Assembly (NCBI RefSeq): GCF_016916835.1
Contig: NZ_JAFFIX010000027.1
Span: 1-64,000, forward strand
Source of the DNA: Actinacidiphila bryophytorum
GTDB taxonomy: Bacteria; Actinomycetota; Actinomycetes; Streptomycetales; Streptomycetaceae
DNA: 64,000 nt
Reading direction: 5' to 3'
Shown here: positions 7,334 through 16,249 of the stretch, piece by piece
Layout: every line of letters begins with the position of its first letter
Numbering within the stretch: position 1 is the first letter of the stretch
The notes under the pieces: model-generated
Told to the model about the DNA's origin: nothing
The model's input: only the letters and a program-made list of their open reading frames with translations
Databases searched by the model: none
Translations under genes and position numbers: made by a program

Positions 7334-8071
7334 ATGGGGCAGTTCACCGACGTCGTCCTCGGCTTTCCGACCGTGCTGTTCACCGGGGGACTGGTGGCCG
7401 TGGTGGCCTTCTGGGCGATCGTGCTGGTCGGCGGCGCCGACGCGCACGGTCCCTGGCACCACGGCGCCGCAGGTGGACACGGGGGGGCAGGGGGAAACGG
7501 GGGGCACAGCGGTCATGGCGTCAACGGGGGGCGCCATGACCGCCTGGGGGGCGAGGCCGACGGGCACGGCGGCGGGGCCGGGGCGCTGGCCGCCGCGGGG
7601 CTCGGCGGGGTGCCCGTCACCGTCGTGCTGTCGCTGCTGGTCGCCCTGTCCTGGTTCCTGAGCCTGGCCGGCTCCGCCGCCCTGCACGGCGCCGACCTGC
7701 CGGGCAGGACGGTCCGCGTCCTGCTCGGGCTCGTCGTGACCGCCGCCGCGCCGGCCGGCGCCTGGTCCGGCACCTGGCTGCTGGTACGCCCGCTGCGCCG
7801 GCTCTTCCCCGACGTCCGGCCGCCCTCCCGTGAGGACTTCGTCGGCCGGGTGTGCGTCATCCGCACCGGCACCGTCACCGCCCGCTTCGGGCAGGCCGAG
7901 GTCGCCGCACCCGACGGCTCGACCGCCGTGGTGCAGGTCCGGCAGACCGGCGGGGACACCTTCACCTCCGGCAGCAGCGCGCTGCTGTACGCCTACGACC
8001 CGGACGGCGAGTTCTTCTGGGTCGCACCCTTCGACACGCTCGAACCTCTCGACACCTTCACCACCACCTGA
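7334..8071 (+). CDS. YqiJ/NfeD-like OB-fold membrane protein, flotillin partner
   Basis: The 245-residue protein has an N-terminal transmembrane helix (about residues 10-35), then a Gly/His-rich linker (about 38-80, with HHGAAGGHGG and GGHSGHGVNGG). Two further helices follow (about 95-115 and 125-150). The cytosolic C-terminal domain from about 165 begins DFVGRVCVIRTGTV and has the short beta pattern of the NfeD/YqiJ OB fold. Such proteins are encoded beside flotillins (YqiJ-YqiK, YuaF-YuaG) and work with them in membrane microdomains. Here the stop codon lies inside the ribosome binding site of the flotillin gene, which implies coupling. The His-rich linker is unusual and might bind metal. 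Confidence 0.8.
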   Translation: MGQFTDVVLGFPTVLFTGGLVAVVAFWAIVLVGGADAHGPWHHGAAGGHGGAGGNGGHSGHGVNGGRHDRLGGEADGHGGGAGALAAAGLGGVPVTVVLSLLVALSWFLSLAGSAALHGADLPGRTVRVLLGLVVTAAAPAGAWSGTWLLVRPLRRLFPDVRPPSREDFVGRVCVIRTGTVTARFGQAEVAAPDGSTAVVQVRQTGGDTFTSGSSALLYAYDPDGEFFWVAPFDTLEPLDTFTTT

Positions 8072-8080
8072 GGATCCGCC

Positions 8081-10123
8081 ATGGATGCCACTGCCATAGG
8101 GATCGGTGTGCTCGTCGCCGTTCTCGCGCTCATCGCACTCGGAGTGCTCTTCACCGTCAGCCGGCTCTTCCGCAAGGTCGAGCAGGGCCAGGCGCTGATC
8201 ATCTCCCGCACCCGCCAGGTGGACGTCACCTTCACGGGCGCCGTCGTCCTGCCGGTGCTGCACAATGCCGAGCTGATGGACATCTCGGTGAAGACCATCG
8301 AGATCCAGCGCACCGGCCGCGAGGGTCTGATCTGCCAGGACAACATCCGCGCGGACATCCACCTCACCTTCTTCGTCCGGGTCAACAAGACCAAGGAGGA
8401 CGTGGTGAAGGTCGCGCAGGCGATCGGCACCGAGCGGGCCAGCCACCAGGAGACGCTGCAGGCGCTGTTCAGCGCGAAGTTCTCCGAGGCGCTCAAGACC
8501 GTGGGCAAGCAGCTGGACTTCGTCGACCTCTACACCCACCGCGAGCACTTCCGTGACCAGATCATCCAGGTCATCGGTACCGACCTCAACGGCTACCACC
8601 TGGAGGACTGCGCGATCGACTTCCTGGAGCAGACCCCGCTGACCCAGCTGGACCCGGCCAACATCCTGGACGCGCAGGGCATCAGGAAGATCACCGAGCT
8701 GACCGCGATCGAGCATGTGCGCACCAACGAGTTCCAGCGCACCGAGCAGAAGGAGATCACCCGGCAGAACGTCGACGCCCGGGAGACCATCCTGGAGCTG
8801 GAACGCCGGCAGGCCGAGGCGGAGATCAAGCAGCGCCGCGAGGTCGAGACGCTGCGGGCCAAGGAGGAGGCGGTCACCGCCCGCGTCCAGGAGGAGGAAC
8901 GGCTCGGCGCCCAGGGCGCGTTCCTGCGCACCGAGGAGCAACTCGGCGTGCAGCGGCAGAACCAGGAGCGGGAGATCGCCGTCGCGCAGAAGAACCGCGA
9001 ACGGGTCATCGCGGTGGAGAACGAGCGCATCGAGAAGGACCGGGTCCTCGAAGTCATCGCGCGCGAGCGGGAGACGGAGCTGGCCAGGATCTCCAAGGAC
9101 AAGGAGGTCGAGGGCGAGCGCCGGGAGGTCGCCGACGTCGTACGCGAACGCATCGCGGTGGACCGCACGGTCGCCGAGCAGGAGGAGTCGATCAAGGCGC
9201 TGCGGCTGGTGCAGGAGGCCGAACGAGAGCGGCAGGCGCTGGTCATCACCGCCGAGGCGCAGGCGCAGGAGCAGCTGGTCAAGGACATCAAGGCCGCGGA
9301 GGCCGCGGAGCAGGCCGCGCAGCACAAGGCGCGCGAGGCGCTGACCATGGCCGAGGCGCGCAAGGCCGCCTCCGAGCTGGACGCGGCCGCCAAGATCCGG
9401 CTGGCCGAGGGCATGCGCGCGGAGGCCGCGGCGGCCGGGCTCGCCGAGGTCGAGGTGCACGAACGCAGCGCCGCCGCGATCAGCAAGGTGGGGGTGGCCG
9501 AGGCGGAGGCGACCGCCGCGCGGCTGAAGGCCGAGGCGGACGGGGTGCGGGCCAAGGCGCTCGCGGAGGCCGAGGGCACCACCGCACAGGCCGCGGCGGA
9601 GTCCGCGCTGATCGGCGGGCGGCTCAAGGCGGAGGCCGCCGGCCTGACCGAGAAGGCCGCCGCGATGGCGGCACTGGACGACGCCTCGCGCGGCCACGAG
9701 GAGTACCGGCTGCGGCTGGCGGCCGACAAGGACGTACGGCTCGCGGGCCTGGAGACGCAGCGGCAGATCGCCGAGGCGCAGGCGACCGTGCTGGCAACGG
9801 GCCTGGAGAAGGCCGACATCCAGATCGTCGGCGGCGACACCGTCTTCTTCGACCGGCTGCTCGGCGCGGTCGCCGCGGGCCGCAGCGTCGACTCCTTCGT
9901 CGGCAGCTCCGAGACGGTCAAGGCGCTCGGCGCCGACTGGCTCGACGGCTCAGGGCGCTTCACCGAGGACGCCACCAAGGTGCTCAGCGCCCTGGCCGCA
10001 GGCAACGGCGGCGCCACCGGCAACGGCAACGCCGCCACCGTCCTCGCCGCACTGCTCGGGCAACTCCAGGCCCAGCAGCCCTCGTTGGCCGGCGCACCGG
10101 CCAACGGCCTCGCGAAGAAGTGA
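8081..10123 (+). CDS. Flotillin family SPFH/band 7 protein
   Basis: The 680-residue protein has an N-terminal membrane helix (about 6-30), an SPFH domain (about 35-200, with FTGAVVLPVLHNAELMDISV), and a long Glu/Ala/Arg-rich coiled coil (about 215-560). The C-terminal flotillin tail has IQIVGGDTVFFDRLL. This is the order in YqiK/FloT proteins, which oligomerise on the inner membrane face and organise lipid microdomains. GAGG 7 bp before ATG 8081 overlaps the upstream stop, and the downstream ATPase starts within GTGA at the stop. It is the middle gene of a three-gene coupled operon. Confidence 0.93.
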   Translation: MDATAIGIGVLVAVLALIALGVLFTVSRLFRKVEQGQALIISRTRQVDVTFTGAVVLPVLHNAELMDISVKTIEIQRTGREGLICQDNIRADIHLTFFVRVNKTKEDVVKVAQAIGTERASHQETLQALFSAKFSEALKTVGKQLDFVDLYTHREHFRDQIIQVIGTDLNGYHLEDCAIDFLEQTPLTQLDPANILDAQGIRKITELTAIEHVRTNEFQRTEQKEITRQNVDARETILELERRQAEAEIKQRREVETLRAKEEAVTARVQEEERLGAQGAFLRTEEQLGVQRQNQEREIAVAQKNRERVIAVENERIEKDRVLEVIARERETELARISKDKEVEGERREVADVVRERIAVDRTVAEQEESIKALRLVQEAERERQALVITAEAQAQEQLVKDIKAAEAAEQAAQHKAREALTMAEARKAASELDAAAKIRLAEGMRAEAAAAGLAEVEVHERSAAAISKVGVAEAEATAARLKAEADGVRAKALAEAEGTTAQAAAESALIGGRLKAEAAGLTEKAAAMAALDDASRGHEEYRLRLAADKDVRLAGLETQRQIAEAQATVLATGLEKADIQIVGGDTVFFDRLLGAVAAGRSVDSFVGSSETVKALGADWLDGSGRFTEDATKVLSALAAGNGGATGNGNAATVLAALLGQLQAQQPSLAGAPANGLAKK

Positions 10124-13100
10124 GCGGGCGCCCCGTCATGACAGACACGGGTGAAACCCGCGGTGACCGGCTCGACGCGGACGCCTACGACCTGCTGCGC
10201 GAGCGGCTGGCCGCGGCGGCCCGCGAGCTGGCCGGGCGGGCCGAGGCCCTCAACTCCGCCCGGCAGGAGGCCTTCGGCGGCGGCGAACTGCACCTGGCCG
10301 GCACCGAACGCCTCGGCACCCGGCGGGCGTCGCTGCCCGCCGACGTCGCACCGGTCGGCGCCGGGCTGCTCTTCGGCGCGAACCCCGCACAGGTCGAGGA
10401 CGTCGCCGACGTCCTGTCGCTGCGGGAGGCCGACGAGCCGGTGGCCGGGCTGCTCGACGACCCGCAGTTCGTACGGGACTTCCGCGAGCTGTACCGCTAC
10501 TACCGGCAGACCCGGCTGCTGCGGCTGCGCGCCCTGGAAGGCCGCCTGCTGGCCGTCTTCCGCACGGGACCCTCGCCCGCCGACGTCAAGGCGCTCGGCT
10601 GGCGCATCGGCCCCGACGGCGGCTACGCCTACCAGGGCACGGCCCGCGACACCGCAGAAGCCGACGGCGGGGCCTACGCCGTCACCTGGACACCCGCGGG
10701 CCGCGAGGCCCATGTGCCCGGGCGGCACCCGCACCTGGCCTTCGGCGGCGTCACCGTCGACCCCACCGGCGGCACCCTGACGGTCACCGTCGGCGACACC
10801 GTCCACGAGGAGCCGGTCGAGGACGCGCTGCAGTCGCTGGCCGACGCCGACGTCGAACACGCCTGGGTGGAACCGCTGCTGCTGCTCCGCGTGCGCCCCT
10901 ACCACGAGGACACCGACCGCTACTTCGCCGTCAACACCCGTACCGAGCAGGTCGAAAGGCTCGACGCGATCGGCCAGGCCTGCCTGCGGCTGCCCGACGA
11001 GCAAGGCGTGGTCTTCCCCGGGGGCTACGCGCTCGCCACCGGCGGCACCCGCACCTTCGACCTCGAAACCGGCGGTGTGCGGCTGGACTTCGAACGCCTC
11101 GTGCGGTCCGCGAACGGCGAGGACGTGCTGTACGTCTTCCACGCCGAGGGCCGCCGGCTGCTGCTGCCCTACAACCTGATCCGCAAGGAGGTCGCCGCCC
11201 CGCTGACCGTGCAGGGCGCCGCACTCTACGACGACGGCACCCTGCTGACCCTGCGCCCCGCCGACGGCGACGAGCCCGCGCGCGTCCACACCCTCCAGCG
11301 CTGGCGGACGCCCTTCGTCTCCGACACCTGGGCGGCGGCGCAGCCCGCGGGCGAAGGGCCGCTGGCCAGGATCGGCAACGCCGACCTCGTACGCGCCGTC
11401 TCCGACGCCCTGTCGGTGGCCCGCGCCGCCCTGGAGACCGCACCGGGCGCCGCCGTCTACCAGGCACTCGCCGCCTCCTGCGACCGGGTCCTCGACCGCC
11501 ACCACTGGCTCGCCGACGACGGCTGCTTCGGCCTGGACGCCCCGCTCACCGCGGTCCGCGACACCGCCGCCGACGTGCTCGCCGAATACGCCCGGGTACG
11601 CGAGGCCACCGCCCGCGCCGGGCAGGCCGTCGACGAGGCCGCCGCCCAAGTCACGACCCTGGTACGCCGGGTGCGCGGCGAGGCCGCCGCGGGCGCCGAG
11701 GAGTGGGTCACCCGGCTCACCGCCCTGCGCCAGGCGCAGGGCAGGCTGGTGACGCTGCGCGAGACGCGCTACGCCGACCTCGGCCGGCTCGACGCGCTGT
11801 CCGCCTCGCTGGCCGCCGAGTCGGCGTCCGCCGCTTCCCGGGCCGCCGCATGCTTCGCCGACGAGCACGCCTTCGACGGCTTCCGCGCCCGGGCCGCCGA
11901 ACTCGCCGCGTCCGCCGCCGACTTGGACACCGCAGCCGACGGCGACGCGGTCGGCGCGGACCTCGACGAGCTGGCGCAGGGCCTCGCCACCGTCACCGAG
12001 ACGGCCGCGACCCTGGAGATCACCGACGCGACCGTACGCACCCGCATCCTCGCCGCGGCCGCCGACGTCCTCGGCGCGGTCAACCAGGCCAGGGCCGTGC
12101 TCGACGCCCGCCGCCGCGAGCTGCTCGGCGCCGAGTCCGCAGCCGAGTTCGCCGCGGAGAGCGCACTGCTCGCGCAGAGCGTCAGCGGGGCGCTCGCCGC
12201 CGCCGACACCCCCGAGGCGTGCGACCTGCACCTGGGCCGCCTGCTGGTCCAGGTCGAGAACCTCACGACGCGCTTCGCCACCGACCCCGAGCGCCTCGCC
12301 GCACTCGCCGAGCGCCGCGACGAGATCCAGCAGACCCTGGCCGCCCGCAAGCAGTCACTGGCCGACGAACGCGCCCAGCGAGCCGGGCGGTTGGCCGAAT
12401 CCGCGGAGCGCATCCTGGACGGCGTCCGCCGCCGGGCCGCCGCCCTCGCCTCACCCGACGACGTCAACACCTACTTCGCATCCGACCCGATGCCGGCGCA
12501 GCACCGCAGGATCGCCGCGGAGCTGCGGGAGTCGGGCGACCCGGCCCGCGCCGCGGAACTGACCGCCGCGCTGGCCGCCGCCCGCCAGGACGCCGCCCGC
12601 ACCCTGCGCGACCGCGCCGACCTCTACGAGGACGACGGCGCCACCATCCGCCTCGGCCGCCACCGCTTCCCGGTCAACGCCCACCCCTTCGACCTGGCCC
12701 TCGTCCCGCACGGCGACACCCTCGCCTTCACCGTCACCGGCACGGACTACCTCGCGCCGGTGGGCGATCCCGCCTTCGCGGCAACCCGCCGCTTCTGGAC
12801 CCGCCCCCTGGTCTCCGAGACCCCCGACCTCTACCGCTCCGAATACCTGGCGGCCACCCTCCTCCTGGACGCGCTCCCCCTGCCGGGCGCCACGTCCGGC
12901 ACCGAGCTGCGGCCTGGTGGGGCCGCGGGCGCCCCGCCTTCCGCCGGGTTGCGCCCGGTCGGGGGTGCGGGTTCGGTGGGGGCCGGCGTCGATGCCGCGG
13001 GTGGTGCCGGGTTGCGCCCGGGTGGGGGCGCGGTGGGTGGCGCCGGTGCGTCCGGCACCGAGCTGAGGCCTGGTGGGGCCGCGGGCGCCCCGCCTTCCGC

Positions 13101-15099
13101 CGGGTTGCGCCCGGTCGGGGGTGCGGGTTCGGTGGGGGCCGGCGTCGATGCCGCGGGTGGTGCCGGGTTGCGCGCGGGTGGGGGTGCCGGCACGCCCGGT
13201 GGCGGGGGGCGGTCTGGTGGGGGTGGATGGCTTGCCGATGCCGAAGGGCTGGTGCGGGAGGCCGTGCAGGCGCGGGTCGACGAGGGATACCAGCGCGGGG
13301 TGCACGACCACGACGCCGCCGTGCTGCTCGACGCCCTCGCCGCCGTCGCGCCGGGCGCCGGGCTGCTGCGCTACCCGCCGGGAGTGCGGGCCGCCGCGCA
13401 GCTCTTCTGGGTGCACGGCACCGACGCGGGCGGGCGGGCCGCGTGGACGACACGGGCGCGCTCCCTGACCCGGGCTGCGGCCTTCGGCGGCGCCGCCACC
13501 GCCGGTGCGCTGGAGGCGCTCGGCGCCGAACTCGGCGGCGCCGCGGCCGCTTTCCTGCGGGCCGCGGGTGTCGAGACGGGAGCGGACAGCGACCTGGTCG
13601 GCGAGTACCTGGTCGCGGAACTCGCCGCCGAGCAGGCCGGGTTCGTCGCGGGCGAGGCCGCAGCAGACGTCGGGCGGCGGTTCGCCGACGCGCTCGGCGG
13701 CACCGACGGGGTGCCGTACAAGGAGGTCGTCGCCGACCTCGACGCGCTCGGCGGGGACCTGGCCGCGCGCTGGCAGCTGGCCCTCGGCTGGCTCGGCTCC
13801 TTCGCCGGCGAGAACGGCGCCCACGGCGACCACCTGGAGACCGCGGCCGCACTGGTCTGCGGCGCCGACGCCGTACGGTACGCGGCCGGCGGCGGCGTCG
13901 ACGTCACCGTCGAGGGGCTGCTGGGCGCCCACCCGCGCATCGTGCAGGGCCGGTTGGACCTGCGGCTGGACGAACTCCTCACCGCGGTACGCCGCTTCCG
14001 CAGCGAGGAGGTGCCGGCGTACCGCGCGTACCAGCGCCACCGCACCGCCGTCGTCGCCGCCGAGCGCGACCGGCTCGGGCTCGCCGCGTACCGCCCGCGC
14101 CCGCTCACCGGCTTCGTGCGCAACCGGCTGCTGGACGAGGTCTACCTGCCGCTCGTCGGCGACAGCCTCGCCAAGCAGTTCGGCACCGCCGGCGGCCTGC
14201 TGATGCTGCTCTCACCGCCCGGGTACGGCAAGACCACCCTGGTCGAATACGTCGCCGCCCGCCTCGGCCTCGCGCTCGTCACCGTCTCGGGACCCGCACT
14301 CGGCACCGGCACCACCTCCCTCGACCCGGACATGGCGCCGGACGCCACCGCCCGGCGCGAGGTCGAGAAGCTCGACTTCGCGCTCGCGCTCGGCTCCAAC
14401 GTCCTGCTCCACCTCGACGACATCCAGCACACCTCGCCCGAACTCCTGCAGAAGTTCATCCCGTTGTGCGACGCCCAGCGCCGCATCGAAGGCGCCGGCG
14501 GCACGCACGAACTGCGCGGCAAACGCTTCGCCGTCTGCATGTCGGGCAACCCCTACACCGAGTCCGGCGGGCGCTTCCGGGTGCCCGACATGCTCGCCAA
14601 CCGCGCCGACGTGTGGAACCTCGGCGACGTCCTGACCGGCCGCGAGGACGTCTTCGCGCTCAGCTACGTCGAGAACGCGCTCACCGCCAACCCGGTGCTC
14701 GCGCCGCTCGCCGGTCGCGAACGCTCCGACCTGGAACTCCTGCTGCGGCTCGCCGCCGCCGACCCGACGGCCGGCGCGGACGGGCTCACGTACCCGTACG
14801 AGGCGGACGAGCTGGCCTCCGTCCTCGCCGTGCTGCGGCAGGCGCTGCAGGTGCGGCGCGTGATCCTCGCCGTCAACTCGGCGTATATCGCTGCCGCTAC
14901 GGGAGGGGGTGAGCCTTTCCTGCTCCAGGGTTCCTACCGCGACATGACCCGGCTCGTGAGCCGCCTCCACCCCACGCTGACGTCCGCGGACGTCGACGCG
15001 CTCATCACCGACCACTACCGGGCCGAGTCCCACGTCCTCGCCTCCGGCGCGACCTCCGCCCTCCACCACCTGGCCGCCCTGCGAGCCGCCCTCGCCTGA
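10120..15099 (+). CDS. Giant flotillin-associated AAA+ ATPase ('DNA repair ATPase' type)
   Basis: The protein has 1659 residues from GTG 10120; ATG 10138 is an alternative start. A long N-terminal part includes FRELYRYYRQTRLLRLRALE and beta-rich segments. An Ala/Arg-rich helical, coiled-coil-like section spans about 430-810. A Gly/Pro low-complexity insert at about 926-1030 comprises two 52-residue copies. The C-terminal AAA+ module has Walker A SPPGYGKTTL (Lys1371), Walker B VLLHLDD (Asp1433-Asp1434), a sensor-1-like MSGNPYT and an arginine-finger candidate in RFRVPDMLANR. Similar proteins carry the name 'DNA repair ATPase' in databases with, to my knowledge, no solid functional basis. The GTGA overlap with the flotillin gene points to a common complex at the membrane. 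Confidence 0.85.
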   Translation: MSGRPVMTDTGETRGDRLDADAYDLLRERLAAAARELAGRAEALNSARQEAFGGGELHLAGTERLGTRRASLPADVAPVGAGLLFGANPAQVEDVADVLSLREADEPVAGLLDDPQFVRDFRELYRYYRQTRLLRLRALEGRLLAVFRTGPSPADVKALGWRIGPDGGYAYQGTARDTAEADGGAYAVTWTPAGREAHVPGRHPHLAFGGVTVDPTGGTLTVTVGDTVHEEPVEDALQSLADADVEHAWVEPLLLLRVRPYHEDTDRYFAVNTRTEQVERLDAIGQACLRLPDEQGVVFPGGYALATGGTRTFDLETGGVRLDFERLVRSANGEDVLYVFHAEGRRLLLPYNLIRKEVAAPLTVQGAALYDDGTLLTLRPADGDEPARVHTLQRWRTPFVSDTWAAAQPAGEGPLARIGNADLVRAVSDALSVARAALETAPGAAVYQALAASCDRVLDRHHWLADDGCFGLDAPLTAVRDTAADVLAEYARVREATARAGQAVDEAAAQVTTLVRRVRGEAAAGAEEWVTRLTALRQAQGRLVTLRETRYADLGRLDALSASLAAESASAASRAAACFADEHAFDGFRARAAELAASAADLDTAADGDAVGADLDELAQGLATVTETAATLEITDATVRTRILAAAADVLGAVNQARAVLDARRRELLGAESAAEFAAESALLAQSVSGALAAADTPEACDLHLGRLLVQVENLTTRFATDPERLAALAERRDEIQQTLAARKQSLADERAQRAGRLAESAERILDGVRRRAAALASPDDVNTYFASDPMPAQHRRIAAELRESGDPARAAELTAALAAARQDAARTLRDRADLYEDDGATIRLGRHRFPVNAHPFDLALVPHGDTLAFTVTGTDYLAPVGDPAFAATRRFWTRPLVSETPDLYRSEYLAATLLLDALPLPGATSGTELRPGGAAGAPPSAGLRPVGGAGSVGAGVDAAGGAGLRPGGGAVGGAGASGTELRPGGAAGAPPSAGLRPVGGAGSVGAGVDAAGGAGLRAGGGAGTPGGGGRSGGGGWLADAEGLVREAVQARVDEGYQRGVHDHDAAVLLDALAAVAPGAGLLRYPPGVRAAAQLFWVHGTDAGGRAAWTTRARSLTRAAAFGGAATAGALEALGAELGGAAAAFLRAAGVETGADSDLVGEYLVAELAAEQAGFVAGEAAADVGRRFADALGGTDGVPYKEVVADLDALGGDLAARWQLALGWLGSFAGENGAHGDHLETAAALVCGADAVRYAAGGGVDVTVEGLLGAHPRIVQGRLDLRLDELLTAVRRFRSEEVPAYRAYQRHRTAVVAAERDRLGLAAYRPRPLTGFVRNRLLDEVYLPLVGDSLAKQFGTAGGLLMLLSPPGYGKTTLVEYVAARLGLALVTVSGPALGTGTTSLDPDMAPDATARREVEKLDFALALGSNVLLHLDDIQHTSPELLQKFIPLCDAQRRIEGAGGTHELRGKRFAVCMSGNPYTESGGRFRVPDMLANRADVWNLGDVLTGREDVFALSYVENALTANPVLAPLAGRERSDLELLLRLAAADPTAGADGLTYPYEADELASVLAVLRQALQVRRVILAVNSAYIAAATGGGEPFLLQGSYRDMTRLVSRLHPTLTSADVDALITDHYRAESHVLASGATSALHHLAALRAALA
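12895..13178 (+). repeat. In-frame 156-bp tandem duplication inside the ATPase gene
   Basis: Copy one spans 12895-13050. Copy two starts at 13051 and matches until about 13178. Both begin TCCGGCACCGAGCTG and encode Gly/Ala/Pro-rich linker (about residues 926-1019). The period of 52 codons preserves the frame, so the insert looks like a flexible expandable linker. Confidence 0.9.
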
Positions 15100-15400
15100 G
15101 GGGTTGCCACTTGCTGTGGCGTCGCGTCATCCCGCGGGTGGGGCTTGTCGCGCAGTTCCGCGCGCCCCTGATGGTTGCCCTCTGTGCGCAGGGCCGGCGC
15201 TTTCAGGCGGCGCCCTCTGCGCAGGAGGGTGAGCGTTTTTCAGGGGCGCGGGGAACTGCGCGCCCAGCCTCAACGGGGCGAAAGGAAGCAACGCCACAGC
15301 AAGTGGCAATCACCCAGGGGCTCGGGGAACTGCGAGACAAGCCCCCACCGGGGGAAAGGCGGGCGCGGCAGCGCAAGTGGCGGGATCCGGGGCGACGCCG
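15100..15400. repeat. Dispersed intergenic repeat block after the ATPase gene
   Basis: The modules CCACTTGCTGTGGCGT (15107-15122) and its inverted form CAACGCCACAGCAAGTGGCA (15289-15308) flank GCGCAGTTCC and CAGGGGCGCGGGGAACTGCG (15240-15259). Together they form a large potential cruciform. The block lies in the convergent gap between the ATPase and PAP2 genes. The rest of the gap to 15600 holds only a short peptide-like fragment. Confidence 0.8.
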
Positions 15401-15480
15401 CGGGTTCATGCGGCCTCCCCCCGGGGGGAACCGTGCGCTTACCCGGGGACGGAACCGTCCTGGCGTGAACACAACCTCCT

Positions 15481-15558
15481 CGGGCCGTCGCGGACGCGCA
15501 CGACTGGCTCTACCGCGGCGACATCCTCAAGACGCAGCTGATCCTCGACCGCTACTGA
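15481..15558 (+). pseudogene. C-terminal-like coding remnant of an unrecognised protein
   Basis: The frame reads DAHDWLYRGDILKTQLILDR then Tyr-stop. It looks like the natural end of an enzyme, with balanced composition unlike shadow frames here, but there is no start and a stop lies only a few codons upstream. The stop region is triplicated as an 11-bp tandem repeat (CCGCTACTGAG) at 15548-15580. The parent gene is not identified. Confidence 0.35.
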
Positions 15559-15600
15559 GCCGCTACTGAGCCGCTACTGAGCCGCGACCGAGCCCGGCCC

Positions 15601-15637
15601 CGGGCGCCCCTACGCCCCCCACGCCCCGGGGCGCCCG
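15601..15637 (-). terminator. Hairpin downstream of the PAP2/DedA operon
   Basis: CGGGCGCCCC and GGGGCGCCCG form 10-bp arms around a 17-nt loop, 16 bp past the stop of the reverse-strand PAP2 gene. Confidence 0.6.
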
Positions 15638-15652
15638 CACCGCCGCCGCGAA

Positions 15653-16249
15653 CTACACCGCCGTCGCGCTGCTCACGAGCGCCTTGAGCCTGGTCTCGCG
15701 CAGCCGTACCACCACCGGTGCCGCCCGCCGCGAGGCGAGGGCCAGCGGCCAGCCGACGAGCGTGCCGAGCACGAGTGCGGCCAGCACGTCGTGCGGGTAG
15801 TGCACCCCGATCCACACCCGCGATGCGCCCATCAGGAGCGCGACGGGGATCGCGTACAGGCCGGTACGCCGGGAGGCGAGCAGCAGGGCGACCGCGCAGG
15901 CGGCGGCGATCGCCGTGTGGTTGCTGGGGAAGGCGTAGTCGCCCAGGCCCGGGCAGGTCTCGACGGTGACGGTGTGCAGCGTCTGGCAGGGCCGCTGCTC
16001 GGCGAAGGCGGACTTCACGAGGTCGTTGACCAGGAAGACGGCGACGACGACGAGCGGTACGCACAGCGCCGCGGCCATGCGGGCGGCGTCCGCGGACCTG
16101 GCCCGCCACCACACCGCGAGCATCATGACGGCGAAGACGCCGAGCCCGTAGTCGCTGAAGAAGCGGATGACGTCGTCGAGGGGCTGCGGGGTGCGGTGCG
16201 CGAGGTCGGTGACCCAGCGGTAGAGGCCCGCGTCGAACTTGGAGGTCAT
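15653..16249 (-). CDS. PAP2 superfamily phosphatase
   Basis: The 198-residue membrane protein has about six hydrophobic helices and the three phosphatase motifs: KSAFAEQRP, PSNHT, and SRVWIGVHYPHDV. These supply the conserved Arg, Ser-Asn-His and Arg/His/Asp residues of lipid-phosphate phosphatases. It probably dephosphorylates a prenyl pyrophosphate or phosphatidic acid on the outer face of the membrane. ATG 16249 overlaps the stop of the upstream DedA gene by one base (TGATG), so the two are translationally coupled. Both act on membrane lipids or carriers in other bacteria, which fits a shared role. Confidence 0.92.
   Translation of the reverse strand: MTSKFDAGLYRWVTDLAHRTPQPLDDVIRFFSDYGLGVFAVMMLAVWWRARSADAARMAAALCVPLVVVAVFLVNDLVKSAFAEQRPCQTLHTVTVETCPGLGDYAFPSNHTAIAAACAVALLLASRRTGLYAIPVALLMGASRVWIGVHYPHDVLAALVLGTLVGWPLALASRRAAPVVVRLRETRLKALVSSATAV

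Noticed and set aside
8593..12231. 1212-codon open frame antisense to the flotillin and ATPase genes
   Set aside because: High GC keeps antisense frames open. The sense frames encode clear SPFH and AAA+ domains, while the antisense product is a low-complexity Gly/Val/Ala string with no motifs.
7334..15099. Considered a simple NfeD-flotillin pair with an unrelated ATPase downstream
   Set aside because: The GTGA overlap between the flotillin and ATPase frames argues for a single functional unit.
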